Below are positions 1 through 8,256 of a stretch of DNA of 64,000 bases, in pieces. A model generated the notes under the pieces. The model saw only the letters and a program-made list of their open reading frames with translations. It was not told the origin of the DNA and made no database searches. The first letter of the stretch is position 1; each line of letters begins with the position of its first letter. This DNA is from Actinomyces massiliensis 4401292 (GTDB lineage: Bacteria > Actinomycetota > Actinomycetes > Actinomycetales > Actinomycetaceae). Made by a program: the position numbers and the translations under genes. The stretch is taken from contig NZ_JH711481.1 in NCBI RefSeq assembly GCF_000269805.1, positions 621,779 to 685,778 on the forward strand, written 5' to 3'.

Positions 1-2
1 AC

Positions 3-1115
3 CTGGCCTCCATCTCCCTGGAACTGCTCATGATGCGAGTGTTCCCGGCCATGCAGACGTGGGACGCCTCGTTCGTCGGGCTCCGACTCTCCGGCTGGCT
101 GGCGTTCCTGATCCTGTCGGCCATTCAGCTGATCATCGTGTGGCGCGGAATGGAGGCGGTCCGGCACTTCCAGGGAGCCGCCGGCCCGACCATCTGGGTC
201 ATCATGATCGGCCTGGGCCTGTGGATGCTCTCCCAGGCGGGCTGGCAGTTCCACTGGACGGTCAACGCCGACGGCGTGGTGCCGCCCATGGGGACGCAGG
301 TTCACCAGGTGCTGGTCACCGTGGGCCTGACGGTCGGCACACTGGCGACCCTCATGCTCAACTTCTCCGACTTCGCCCGCTACGCGCCGAGCTCGCGCTC
401 CATGGTCATGGGCAACCTGCTCGGCCTGCCGCTGAACTGGACCGCCTTCGCCATGACGTCGGTCCTCTGCTCGGCCGCGGCGATCGAGGTCTACGGCGTC
501 GCCATCCACGATCCGGGCGAATTGCTGGCCCTGGTCGACAACGACATCGTCTTCTACGCGGTGAGCATCGGATTCATTGTGGCCACGATCGGGGTGAACA
601 TCGTCGCCAACTTCGTCTCCGCGGCGTTCGACCTGTCCAATGTCAATCCCAAGCGGGTCTCCTTCCGCGTGGGCGGGATCGTCGCCGTCATCGCCTCCAT
701 TGTCGTTACGCCGTGGAACCTCTACGGCAGCCCGACGGCCATCACCTATTTCCTGGGCTCACTGGGGGCGCTCCTCGGACCCTTCTTCGGGATTCTCGTC
801 ATCGACTACTTCTACTTCAAGCGCGCGCGCATCGACCTGCGCGACCTGTACTCCCCGGCGCGCGAGGGGCGGTACTACTACCAGCGCGGAATCAATATGA
901 ATGCGCTCATTGCCTTCATTCCGGCGGCGATCATCGCCCTGTGCATCGCACTGATCCCGCTGCCGCTGTTCCAGACGCTGGCTCCGTTCTCCTGGTTCAT
1001 CGCGGCTCCGCTCGGGTCGCTGTGCTACTGGGCGGTCATGCGCGTGCGCGGGGTCGAGGAGCGACTGGTGCCCGTGCCCGCGGACGGGACGGATGAAGCA
1101 GAGGAGGCTGCGTAG
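3..1115 (+). CDS. NCS1-family nucleobase/allantoin-type permease, 5' end outside window
   Basis: Secondary transporter of the nucleobase:cation symporter-1 family, probably importing a nucleobase, hydantoin or allantoin at the cytoplasmic membrane. The reading frame is open from the window edge, so only about the last 370 residues are visible. About eight hydrophobic segments remain, and the NFSDFARYAPS stretch resembles the (G)DFSRYA signature of NCS1 carriers. A conserved GPFFGILVIDYFYFKR block near the C terminus, followed by two more membrane spans and a short acidic tail, also fits. The gene ends just before a strong hairpin, so it is probably the last gene of its unit. Substrate cannot be assigned from the sequence. 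Confidence 0.85.
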   Translation: MASISLELLMMRVFPAMQTWDASFVGLRLSGWLAFLILSAIQLIIVWRGMEAVRHFQGAAGPTIWVIMIGLGLWMLSQAGWQFHWTVNADGVVPPMGTQVHQVLVTVGLTVGTLATLMLNFSDFARYAPSSRSMVMGNLLGLPLNWTAFAMTSVLCSAAAIEVYGVAIHDPGELLALVDNDIVFYAVSIGFIVATIGVNIVANFVSAAFDLSNVNPKRVSFRVGGIVAVIASIVVTPWNLYGSPTAITYFLGSLGALLGPFFGILVIDYFYFKRARIDLRDLYSPAREGRYYYQRGINMNALIAFIPAAIIALCIALIPLPLFQTLAPFSWFIAAPLGSLCYWAVMRVRGVEERLVPVPADGTDEAEEAA

Positions 1116-1198
1116 CGACGAACCAGTGAATGTGAACTGATCTCGACGGACATCAGTGGAGATCAGCGGAGATCTGCGGAAAGCAGTGGTGTGACTGC

Positions 1199-1232
1199 GG
1201 CCCGCGGGCCGGGCTCCCCCGGCCCGCGGGCC
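1199..1232. terminator. Hairpin terminator after the NCS1 permease
   Basis: Fifteen-base perfect arms (1199-1213 and 1218-1232) with a CTCC loop, 84 bases after the permease stop. There is no T-tract, as is usual in very GC-rich genomes. Three short GGAGATC-type direct repeats lie just upstream (about 1158-1180). Confidence 0.7.
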
Positions 1233-1632
1233 TCCGTCATCAAGGGGCTCATCGTCCGGGTTCCCATCCCCGGAGGAGCACTCCTTCTTCGCCAGAGCGA
1301 CCGGGCCGGGCTCCCTAAGACCCGACTCCGTCTCGGCAGCGATCCGGTCATCGGGTTCCCCAACCCTCGCGGCCCGCTCCGTCCGGCGGCTGCGCCCATG
1401 TAACCCGCCTCGCCTGGAAGCTCACCCCCATGTCTGCTGACAAGTTCCTGTGAGCGCGCGATCGTCCGGGCGATGGCGCATGATGCGCGCCGGAATGCGC
1501 CGGAGACGGATGGACAGGAGCCGACGAGTTGGTGCGGGGCGCGTGAGAGCTCTTGGCCGGGCCGGCCGTGATCGCCTTGACCCTCGCGCTGCGTGAGGGC
1601 CCAGGCTCGAGTTCGTGAGAGATGCTGTGCTC
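1233..1632. other. Intergenic region, no gene recognised
   Basis: About 400 bases between the permease terminator and the MerR-type regulator. Only overlapping compositional ORFs are present. The regulator's promoter should lie here, but I see no clear -35/-10 pair or palindrome. Confidence 0.5.
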
Positions 1633-2457
1633 ATGGAAACCGCGAACACCGCGCCGCGCCGGAGCGAGGATTCCGGTGAGTTGACGGTCGGGCAGGTCGC
1701 CGGGCTCGTCGGGGTCAGCGTGCGCACCCTGCACCACTGGGACGAGATCGGTCTGGTGGTGCCCTCGGCGCGCTCGTGGGCCGGCTACCGGCTCTACGGG
1801 CCCGACGACGTCGCCCGGATCCACCGAGTTCTCGTCTACCGGGAGACCGGGATGCCGTTGGCCGAGGTGGCCCGGGTCCTGGACGACCCCGACGTCGATG
1901 CCACCGCACATCTGGCTCGCCAGCGCGACCTGCTCCAAGCACGCATCGCTCACCTGACCCGGATGCTCCGGGCGGTCGACACGATGATGGAGAGGAACAG
2001 CATGGGAGAGAACCTGACCCCGCAGCAGCAGGCCGAGATCTTGGGCGCCGAGTGGGACCCCGCGTGGCAGGAGGAGGCCGAGGAGCGCTGGGGCGACAGT
2101 GACGAATGGGCGCAGGCGGCCGCCCGCAAGGCCGCCATGACCCGGCAGGACTGGGCGCGCGTCGCTGAGGAGACGGAAGCTCTCGAGACCGACCTGGCGA
2201 ACGCCATGCGCGAGGGCGTGGTCCCCGGCAGCGAGCGGGCCAACGCCCTGGCCGAGCGCCACCGCGCCAGCATCGACCGGTGGTTCGACACGACCTACGC
2301 CAAGCAGGTCCTCATCGCCCGCGGTTATGTTGCCAATTCGCGCTTCACTGCCTACTACGACAAGCGCGAGTCGGGTCTGGCCGCCTGGATCAAGGAGATC
2401 ATCGACGCCAATGCCGCCGCCCACGGGGTGGACCCGGCCAACGCCGTCTGGCAGTGA
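1633..2457 (+). CDS. MerR-family regulator with TipAS-like ligand domain
   Basis: Transcriptional activator with an N-terminal MerR winged helix (LTVGQVAGLVGVSVRTLHHW, then a DEIGLV and GYRLY pattern), a dimerisation helix, and a C-terminal ~130-residue TipAS-like domain that in TipA binds thiopeptide antibiotics or other ligands. The C-terminal region shows the ESGLAAWIKEIIDANA end seen in TipA-type proteins. I chose the ATG at 1633 (274 aa); an in-frame GTG at 1615 is the alternative, and neither has a strong ribosome site. TipA-like regulators usually control multidrug export or stress genes. No obvious target gene is adjacent, so autoregulation is the simplest guess. Confidence 0.85.
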   Translation: METANTAPRRSEDSGELTVGQVAGLVGVSVRTLHHWDEIGLVVPSARSWAGYRLYGPDDVARIHRVLVYRETGMPLAEVARVLDDPDVDATAHLARQRDLLQARIAHLTRMLRAVDTMMERNSMGENLTPQQQAEILGAEWDPAWQEEAEERWGDSDEWAQAAARKAAMTRQDWARVAEETEALETDLANAMREGVVPGSERANALAERHRASIDRWFDTTYAKQVLIARGYVANSRFTAYYDKRESGLAAWIKEIIDANAAAHGVDPANAVWQ

Positions 2458-2547
2458 TCCGGTGTTGATTCTGGGCTGATCCAGCGCTGATCGTGCGCTG
2501 ATCCTGGGCCGGCCTCCGGCGTCGAGGTCGATCGAGGCGGACGAGGC

Positions 2548-2620
2548 AGACGAGATTGACATTTTCGAACGAAGACGACGGTGTCACCGTCGATCTCGTT
2601 CGAAAATGTCGACCTCGACG
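2548..2620. repeat. 73-bp palindromic repeat, copy A
   Basis: Dispersed hairpin-forming repeat centred on 2584, with arms around a GACGGTG-T-CACCGTC core and outer GACATTTTCGAACGA / TCGTTCGAAAATGTC blocks. This copy has a few arm mismatches. It sits between the convergent ends of the MerR gene and the ATPase gene, where it could act as a bidirectional terminator. Other copies: 23800, 35444, 48301, 53238, 55758, plus a half copy at 37507. Confidence 0.85.
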
Positions 2621-2686
2621 CCGGAGGCCTCATGGAGCCGGCGCGAAGTCAGCCCTGAGCCGGTCCAGGACTAGCGCGAAGTCATG

Positions 2687-3976
2687 TCATGGGGCGAGGC
2701 ACCCCAGCGGGACCACCAGTACGCCGTCCTGTCTGCGGTATGCAGTTGCAGTGCCCGTGAGCACCATGAGGAACTCGGGTTCGCCCAGCGACGTGGTGTC
2801 CACTCTGTCGGCAAGACGAAGCAGGTTGGCGGCGGCCTCGTCGATCTGACCACTTCCCAACTTGACCTCGATGGGCGCCCACCGGCCGTCGTCCAGCGAG
2901 ATGACGGCATCGGCCTCAAGGCCCTGCCGATCGCGGTAGTGGTAGAGCCTTCCGCCCAGACCTCCGGTGTAGATGCGCAGATCGCGTACGCACAGGGACT
3001 CGAAGAGGAGGCCGAAGGTCTCCGGATCCAGGAGCAGTCGTTCTGGGGTGAGCCGCAGTATGGCCGCTGCGATGGAGGGATCGGTGAAGTGGCGCGTGGG
3101 ACTCGTGCGGATGGCGGTGCGCGACCGCAATGACGGGCTCCAGGCAGGAAGGTCCTCTATGACGAATGCGCGTGAGAGCAGGTCGAGGTAGGGCCGAAGC
3201 GCGTTGACTGAGAGTGTCTGCCCATCCTCCTGCATATCCGCTCGCAGGGTTGCTCCTGTGGCTTGGGTGGCGATGTTGCGCGCGTAGGAGCGAAGAAGTG
3301 CTCGCATGCGCATGCTGGAACGGTTCACTGAGTCGACGCGTGAAAGATCGGAATCGATGAGGCCATTGACGTAGTTCCGCGCATATTGGATGGCGTCGGC
3401 GGGATCGGTCTCGAGTATGGCCTCAGGCCATCCGCCTCGGCAGATCGACTGGGCGAGGGCGTCGACCGTCAGGTTCGAGAGCGCAGCGATATCCGAGTCG
3501 CCGTCGAACAGGGCGTTGAGTGAGACGGCCCGGTTGGACTCCAGTGACTCGGTGAGCGACATCGTCCTCATGACGAGGCGCGTGATACGGCCGACCCCTG
3601 AGTGGGCGGGCTCGACAGCAGGTGTGGAGGACCCGGTCAGGATGAACTGACCGCGAGCATGACGCCTGTCGATGGCGAAGCGAACCGCGTCCCAGAGCTG
3701 GGGGGCCATCTGCCATTCGTCTATGAGGCGCGGGGTTGTTCCCTCGAGAAGCGCTGACGGCTTGAGATCGGCGAGCCTGAGGTAGGCGGTGCTCTGGTCC
3801 GGGTCCTGAAGGTAGATGATGCTGGACGCCGCCCGCGACCCCGTCGCGGTTTTACCGCACCACTTGGGCCCTTGGATCAGAACTGCTCCAGATGTGCGCA
3901 GGGCATCGGTGAGCTGACCGTCTGCGATACGGGGCAGGTACTCATTCAGATACTCGTTGCGGTGGTGGGTGCTCAT
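2687..3976 (-). CDS. AAA-type ATPase with DUF4143 C-terminal domain
   Basis: Predicted P-loop ATPase of 429 residues. Walker A is GPKWCGKT near residue 36 and the Walker B-like region is PRLIDEWQ near residue 85. The FILTGSSTPA motif is typical of the family, and the DUF4143 part (nuclease-like fold) has EADAVISLDDGRWAPIEVKL near residue 370. Such proteins are common in bacteria, often single genes, with poorly known roles; some have been proposed to act in defence or as toxin-like modules. The start at 3976 has GAGGTAAG about 11 bases upstream. The promoter region contains an unusual four-unit tandem repeat. Confidence 0.85.
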   Translation of the reverse strand: MSTHHRNEYLNEYLPRIADGQLTDALRTSGAVLIQGPKWCGKTATGSRAASSIIYLQDPDQSTAYLRLADLKPSALLEGTTPRLIDEWQMAPQLWDAVRFAIDRRHARGQFILTGSSTPAVEPAHSGVGRITRLVMRTMSLTESLESNRAVSLNALFDGDSDIAALSNLTVDALAQSICRGGWPEAILETDPADAIQYARNYVNGLIDSDLSRVDSVNRSSMRMRALLRSYARNIATQATGATLRADMQEDGQTLSVNALRPYLDLLSRAFVIEDLPAWSPSLRSRTAIRTSPTRHFTDPSIAAAILRLTPERLLLDPETFGLLFESLCVRDLRIYTGGLGGRLYHYRDRQGLEADAVISLDDGRWAPIEVKLGSGQIDEAAANLLRLADRVDTTSLGEPEFLMVLTGTATAYRRQDGVLVVPLGCLAP

Positions 3977-4015
3977 GCCTGTTCTTACCTCAGTGGATGC
4001 CCCGAGAGTACCCGC

Positions 4016-4102
4016 AGTGTGAAGGTTGGCGCGATTCTAGTGTGAAGATTGACGGGTTTTCAGTGTGACAGTTGACGCGGTTTCAGTGTGAAGGTTGACG
4101 AG
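4016..4102. repeat. Four-unit 23-bp tandem direct repeat
   Basis: Units start at 4016, 4039, 4062 and 4085 with an exact 23-base period. Each opens with AGTGTGA(A/C)(A/G)(A/G)TTG(A/G)CG and is followed by a more variable GATTCT/GTTTTC tail. The array lies about 40-125 bases upstream of the ATPase start and abuts the terminator of the following gene. It could be an operator array, or the end of a lost insertion sequence; no transposase remains. Confidence 0.8.
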
Positions 4103-4149
4103 CCGGTGCGGCCCCTGAACGTCATGTCGTCATGGGGCCGCACCGGCTC
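4100..4149. terminator. Terminator hairpin of the PEPCK gene
   Basis: Perfect 16-base arms (4100-4115 and 4134-4149) around an 18-base loop, 20 bases beyond the stop of the minus-strand gene ending at 4169. It touches the 23-bp tandem array. Confidence 0.8.
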
Positions 4150-4168
4150 CTCGGGGCCTCAGGCCACC

Positions 4169-7100
4169 TCAGGCCAGGGAGGGCTGGAGGCCGAGCGTGC
4201 CGATCAGGTGCGTGCGGTAGGCCGGCGAGGTGACCTCGTTGAGCCAGGCGCGCGCCGCGGCCAGGCGCCCCTCGATGTCGAGGCGCACGGCGACCTCCTC
4301 GTTGTTCTCCGCCGTGTAGAAGCGGGTGAGGTCCTCAATGGCCTGGTGGGCCTGGCGGGTGTCGCGCTCGACCTTGGCGTCGACGCGCGCCGCGTACCAG
4401 TCGGAGGCAAGGATGTTCTCGCGCTCGAACAGGGCGCGGAACTCCGGGCTCGACAGGGTCCACCCCTGCTCGGAGCGCCCGGAGTGCATGATCTCCAGCA
4501 GCGCTTTGAGCGGCGGCACGGCCCACTGGATGGAGCCGTCATCGATGTAGCGCTTGGCCACGACCTGATGGGTCTCGACGATGACCTCCACGGAGTCGGC
4601 GAAGACCGCCGGATCCTGCAGCTCGGGCCGCAGCATCTCCTCGGTGAACACGACATCGGGGTGCAGGAAGATGCGCCCGAAGTACGCCGTCGCGAAGGCG
4701 GCGTTCATGCGGTAGCCCAGGCGCGAGGCCTCAATGCGGCGCCCCTCGTAGTCGAAGTCCTCGAGGCGCTCCAGGTAACCGGCCTCAATGAGGGTGCGGG
4801 CGTCGCGCTCCTGCGGGGTCATGCGCGAGAAGATCTCGGGCACGAGCAGGGAGATGTCGTGCGCGACCTTGACCTTGGGGCCGATGTAGCCGGCCGAGCT
4901 CAGCCAGCCGTCGTAGCTCCCCAGGGCGTAGGACAGCAGCGCGGCGTTGAGGTCGTAGATGGGCGGCAGCGCGTTGAAGGGCGACTTGGTCAGCGCCCCC
5001 TCGCTGCCTGCGCCCGTCGTCGAGGGCGACTTGCCGGTCATGGAGGAGATGAACTCCATGAACAGCTCGGGCAGCTCCATGTAGTGCAGGGGGTTGTAGG
5101 CGCACAGCGCCGGTACCCCCGGCTCGGGCGGGTTGTTGCGGCGTCCGGCGGCGACGACGTCGACGCTGTGGCGCACCGGCTCGGCCAGCGGCGTGTCCCG
5201 GTACAGGTGGGAGGACAGGTTGGCCAGTGCGACCTCCTCCGGATGGGCGGTGTCCGGGCGCACCTGCAGGTAGCGCGGGTTCTTGGTGGGAGCCCCGTTC
5301 ACCAGGCGCGGGTCGGCCGTCGAGGTCCAGTAGGTCTCCTCGCGCGGATCGGTCGCCTCGGGGATCGCGGCCGCGCGCCGCACGAGCTCCTGCATGGGCT
5401 CGGTGAAGCGGGACAGGCCGGGCGCGTCGGCGACCATGGCCCGGGCGTCGGCGGGGGTGAGCGGCTGGAAGTTGGAGATGAACAGGCCCGTGGCCGACAT
5501 GTCCTTCTCGGTCTGCTTGTCGTAGCCGCGCACGATGGCGTCGTCGGGACGCTGGAAGAGCAGGGACTCGCAGTTGGCCACGAACTTGCGCGAGACGCTC
5601 GAGCCCGCCGTGGACGGCAGGCCGCCGGGCGCGACGATCGAGGCGGTGATGTCGTCCTCGGTCTGGACCTTGGCGGCCGGGGAGAAGTCGGGGCGCAGGG
5701 ACAGTAGGCGCCAGGCGCCGTCGTCCTCGAAGCCCACGCGCAGCATGTTGACCTTGATGACCTCCCCGTCCAGTCGCAGGGAGTTGCCCTTGCGGCCGTT
5801 GATGATGCCCACGGAGAAGTGGCTGCGCCAGTCCTTGCCCCAGCTGGGCTGGTAGAAGCGCTTGACGGTGAAGATGAGCTCCTTGATGTGGGCCGGGATC
5901 GACTCCAGGAAGGCGTTGTACTCATCGGTGTACATGCTCGACGGCGTCAGCAGCTTGATGACGCTCCCCAGCGAGCGGCGCTCGGAGAGGATCGAGCGGT
6001 GGTTGTCGCTCTTGTTGGCCGGGTCCACGAAGCGGTCGGCGTAGTTACCGTCCAGGATCTTCTGGACGGTGTCGAAGTCCTCCTCGACGTCGCCCACGTA
6101 GGCCTCGCCGAAGACGAAGGCGTCCAGGAGCGACTTGGAGATCTCCGACTTGCCTCCGCCGGAGACGGTGGCCGGCTTGTGGGCCTGGGTGGCCCAAGGG
6201 GCGGTGCCCACCAGGTGCCACTGGGTGGCGTCGCCCTCACGGTGCTTGGCGTGGACCCGGTAGCCGTTGGGGGTGATGTACACCCGGTCGGCCAGCAGCG
6301 GGATGGAGGACGTCCGACCGTCCGGGCGGGTCCAGGTGATCGTCTGGTCGCGCATCGAGTAGTGGGCGCCGCCGGGTACCAGCACCACGGCGGCGTCGGC
6401 GGCGTCGGCACTGCCAGCGGTGTTGGCAGTGTCGATGGCGGAGCCGTCCTCGCGCACCTCGAAGCGCCCCGGGTTGCGCTCCAGGACGTGCTCGAGGGTC
6501 AGCCCCTCGGGCGTGTGGATGTCGGTGTAGTCCTGGCCGAGGTTGTAGCGGGGGAAGGTCAGGGCGCCGCCGGCGTGCTCCTCCTCCACGCAGCCGAAGA
6601 GGTTGGCCGAGTACCCGATCTGGGTCTTGACCTCCTTCTTGCAGTAGCCGAAGTAGTTGTCGGCGATGACGGTGACGATGACGCCGCGCTCGTCGCGGGC
6701 CACCAGCTTGAAGGCCTTGCCGTCGTTGTAGAGCTCGCCCTCGTCCTTCCAGCACATGCCGTCGCGGCGCTGGCGCTCGGTGGCGTCCTCCCAGGCGGGC
6801 AGGCCGAGCTCCTTCTTGGTCAGTCGGGTCAGGTGCGGGGCCAGGATGACGCAGCCGGTGTGCCCGGTCCAGGACTCCGGAGCCAGGGAGGCGTCGTTCT
6901 CCGGCAGGTAGGGGTCCCCGCCGTTGCCGAAGATGCCCTCGACGAAGTCCAGGTTGGAGACCAGCCCGCCGGGCGCGATGAAGCGGATCTCCATGGAGCG
7001 CTCGGCGGAGAAGCCGGGCACCTCGGGAACGACGACGGGCCGCAGCAGCAGGGAGACGAAGCAGCGCGCCGGCGCCTCCTGGTTGGAGGCCCACGGCAGG

Positions 7101-7642
7101 GTCAGCAGGTCCTCGGGGGCGTCGACGGCGGCCGCGAGGATGCGGGCGAAGACATCGCGGGGCACGGCCTTCTTGTCGTCCGGGATGGGCAGGCCGCCCT
7201 CGGCGACGTGGAAGACGCCCGCAGTGGTGCGGCGGTCATTGCGCGGATTGTGGAGGACGCCGGAGAGCACCTTGTAGCTCTCGACGTAGTCGGAGGTGAA
7301 ACTGGTGGCGTCCACCGGCAGGGAGAGCGTGCGGGCCAGCCCCGGCTGATCCAGGACGAAGGTCTCCCCGGGCAGCTTCGGCTGGGCGGCCGCGCCGTCG
7401 AGATAGGAGTCCAGGAAGGTCTGGATGCGCCGATCCGCGGCGCACGGGCGGTTGGCCAGGCGGCGGGTCAGCTCGCGCTGACGGGCGAGGATCGGCGCCA
7501 CGAGGCGATCGGTCTCGCGGTCGAAATCGGAGCGGGCGGCGTGATCCGGGACGGGCGCGCCGAGCAGCTCCAGGCGCAGCGCGATTGCTGAGTTCTCTGA
7601 GTTCGCTGAGTCGTTGGTGGTGGCGGCAGGGGAGGAATTCAT
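4169..7642 (-). CDS. Probable PPi-type phosphoenolpyruvate carboxykinase
   Basis: Very large (about 1,157 aa) cytosolic enzyme that I read as the pyrophosphate-dependent PEP carboxykinase (EC 4.1.1.38), which interconverts PEP + CO2 + Pi with oxaloacetate + PPi. The size matches this family (about 130 kDa) known from propionibacteria, Entamoeba and Actinomyces. A kinase-type loop VSGGGKSEISKS lies near residue 500, preceded by the PEPCK-like GGAHYSMRDQTI region. I chose the ATG at 7642, with AGGG eight bases upstream; a GTG at 7672 would add ten residues. It is monocistronic and ends in a strong hairpin. An alternative reading is an uncharacterised protein of the same superfamily. Confidence 0.75.
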   Translation of the reverse strand: MNSSPAATTNDSANSENSAIALRLELLGAPVPDHAARSDFDRETDRLVAPILARQRELTRRLANRPCAADRRIQTFLDSYLDGAAAQPKLPGETFVLDQPGLARTLSLPVDATSFTSDYVESYKVLSGVLHNPRNDRRTTAGVFHVAEGGLPIPDDKKAVPRDVFARILAAAVDAPEDLLTLPWASNQEAPARCFVSLLLRPVVVPEVPGFSAERSMEIRFIAPGGLVSNLDFVEGIFGNGGDPYLPENDASLAPESWTGHTGCVILAPHLTRLTKKELGLPAWEDATERQRRDGMCWKDEGELYNDGKAFKLVARDERGVIVTVIADNYFGYCKKEVKTQIGYSANLFGCVEEEHAGGALTFPRYNLGQDYTDIHTPEGLTLEHVLERNPGRFEVREDGSAIDTANTAGSADAADAAVVLVPGGAHYSMRDQTITWTRPDGRTSSIPLLADRVYITPNGYRVHAKHREGDATQWHLVGTAPWATQAHKPATVSGGGKSEISKSLLDAFVFGEAYVGDVEEDFDTVQKILDGNYADRFVDPANKSDNHRSILSERRSLGSVIKLLTPSSMYTDEYNAFLESIPAHIKELIFTVKRFYQPSWGKDWRSHFSVGIINGRKGNSLRLDGEVIKVNMLRVGFEDDGAWRLLSLRPDFSPAAKVQTEDDITASIVAPGGLPSTAGSSVSRKFVANCESLLFQRPDDAIVRGYDKQTEKDMSATGLFISNFQPLTPADARAMVADAPGLSRFTEPMQELVRRAAAIPEATDPREETYWTSTADPRLVNGAPTKNPRYLQVRPDTAHPEEVALANLSSHLYRDTPLAEPVRHSVDVVAAGRRNNPPEPGVPALCAYNPLHYMELPELFMEFISSMTGKSPSTTGAGSEGALTKSPFNALPPIYDLNAALLSYALGSYDGWLSSAGYIGPKVKVAHDISLLVPEIFSRMTPQERDARTLIEAGYLERLEDFDYEGRRIEASRLGYRMNAAFATAYFGRIFLHPDVVFTEEMLRPELQDPAVFADSVEVIVETHQVVAKRYIDDGSIQWAVPPLKALLEIMHSGRSEQGWTLSSPEFRALFERENILASDWYAARVDAKVERDTRQAHQAIEDLTRFYTAENNEEVAVRLDIEGRLAAARAWLNEVTSPAYRTHLIGTLGLQPSLA

Positions 7643-8256
7643 AGCACCGACCCTAGCGACGGTATGCGACACATGCTGTTCTCATTCCTCAGCAGCGGCC
7701 CTCAGCGGAGGGTCTTGAGTGCCTTGAAAGCCCTTGAAGTCCCTTGAAAGTCCTTGAAGGCCTTGCTGAAGGCCCTAGTGAAGACCTTGCGAGAGCCCTT
7801 GATAGCCCTTGAGGGCCCTTGAGAGCGCTGCCGGCGGCTCGCAGTGGCTCGTGGGCTCGTGGTGGCTCACAGTGACGTGCTGTACACCACGGAAAGGTGG
7901 CGGGTCTCGTTGGTCACTGATTGGTCACCGATCGGTGGCCGATCAGGCGCCCGGCGGGCGGCGCGCCGGCGAGACGTCGAGGGCCCGACGGCGCTGCCGA
8001 GCCGGTTGTCGCAGGCCCCGGGTTGATGCGGAATCGCGCTGTTCGAGGCCCTCGCCGTCCATCGAGGAGGCCGGTCGGACGGTCGTCCATCGGCGGTCCG
8101 ACCGGCCGCCCCATGAGCGGGGCGAGGATGCGGGTCATGGGCAGCGCTCGGGCGTCGTGCAGGTTCTTCCTGCTGTTCATGTCCGGCCGAAGCCGCCATA
8201 CTTGACGACAGTCCGTGACGGCACGTGGCCGTCGTCCGCACAGAAATGAGGACCGC
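7643..8256. other. Intergenic region with degenerate CTTGAAG-type repeats
   Basis: About 610 bases separating divergent promoters. From about 7707 to 7827 the sequence is built of imperfect 9-11 base units resembling CCCTTGAAG (CCTTGAAAG, CCTTGAAGT, CCTTGAGGG). From 7915 to 7950 there are overlapping GGTCACTGATTGG/GGTCACCGATCGG motifs. I see no credible gene here. Confidence 0.55.

Noticed and set aside
4088-7591. Long plus-strand open frames (539 and 590 codons) opposite the PEPCK gene
   Set aside because: Arg/Gly/Val-rich, no family pattern; they are antisense shadows of a high-GC gene with strong third-position GC.
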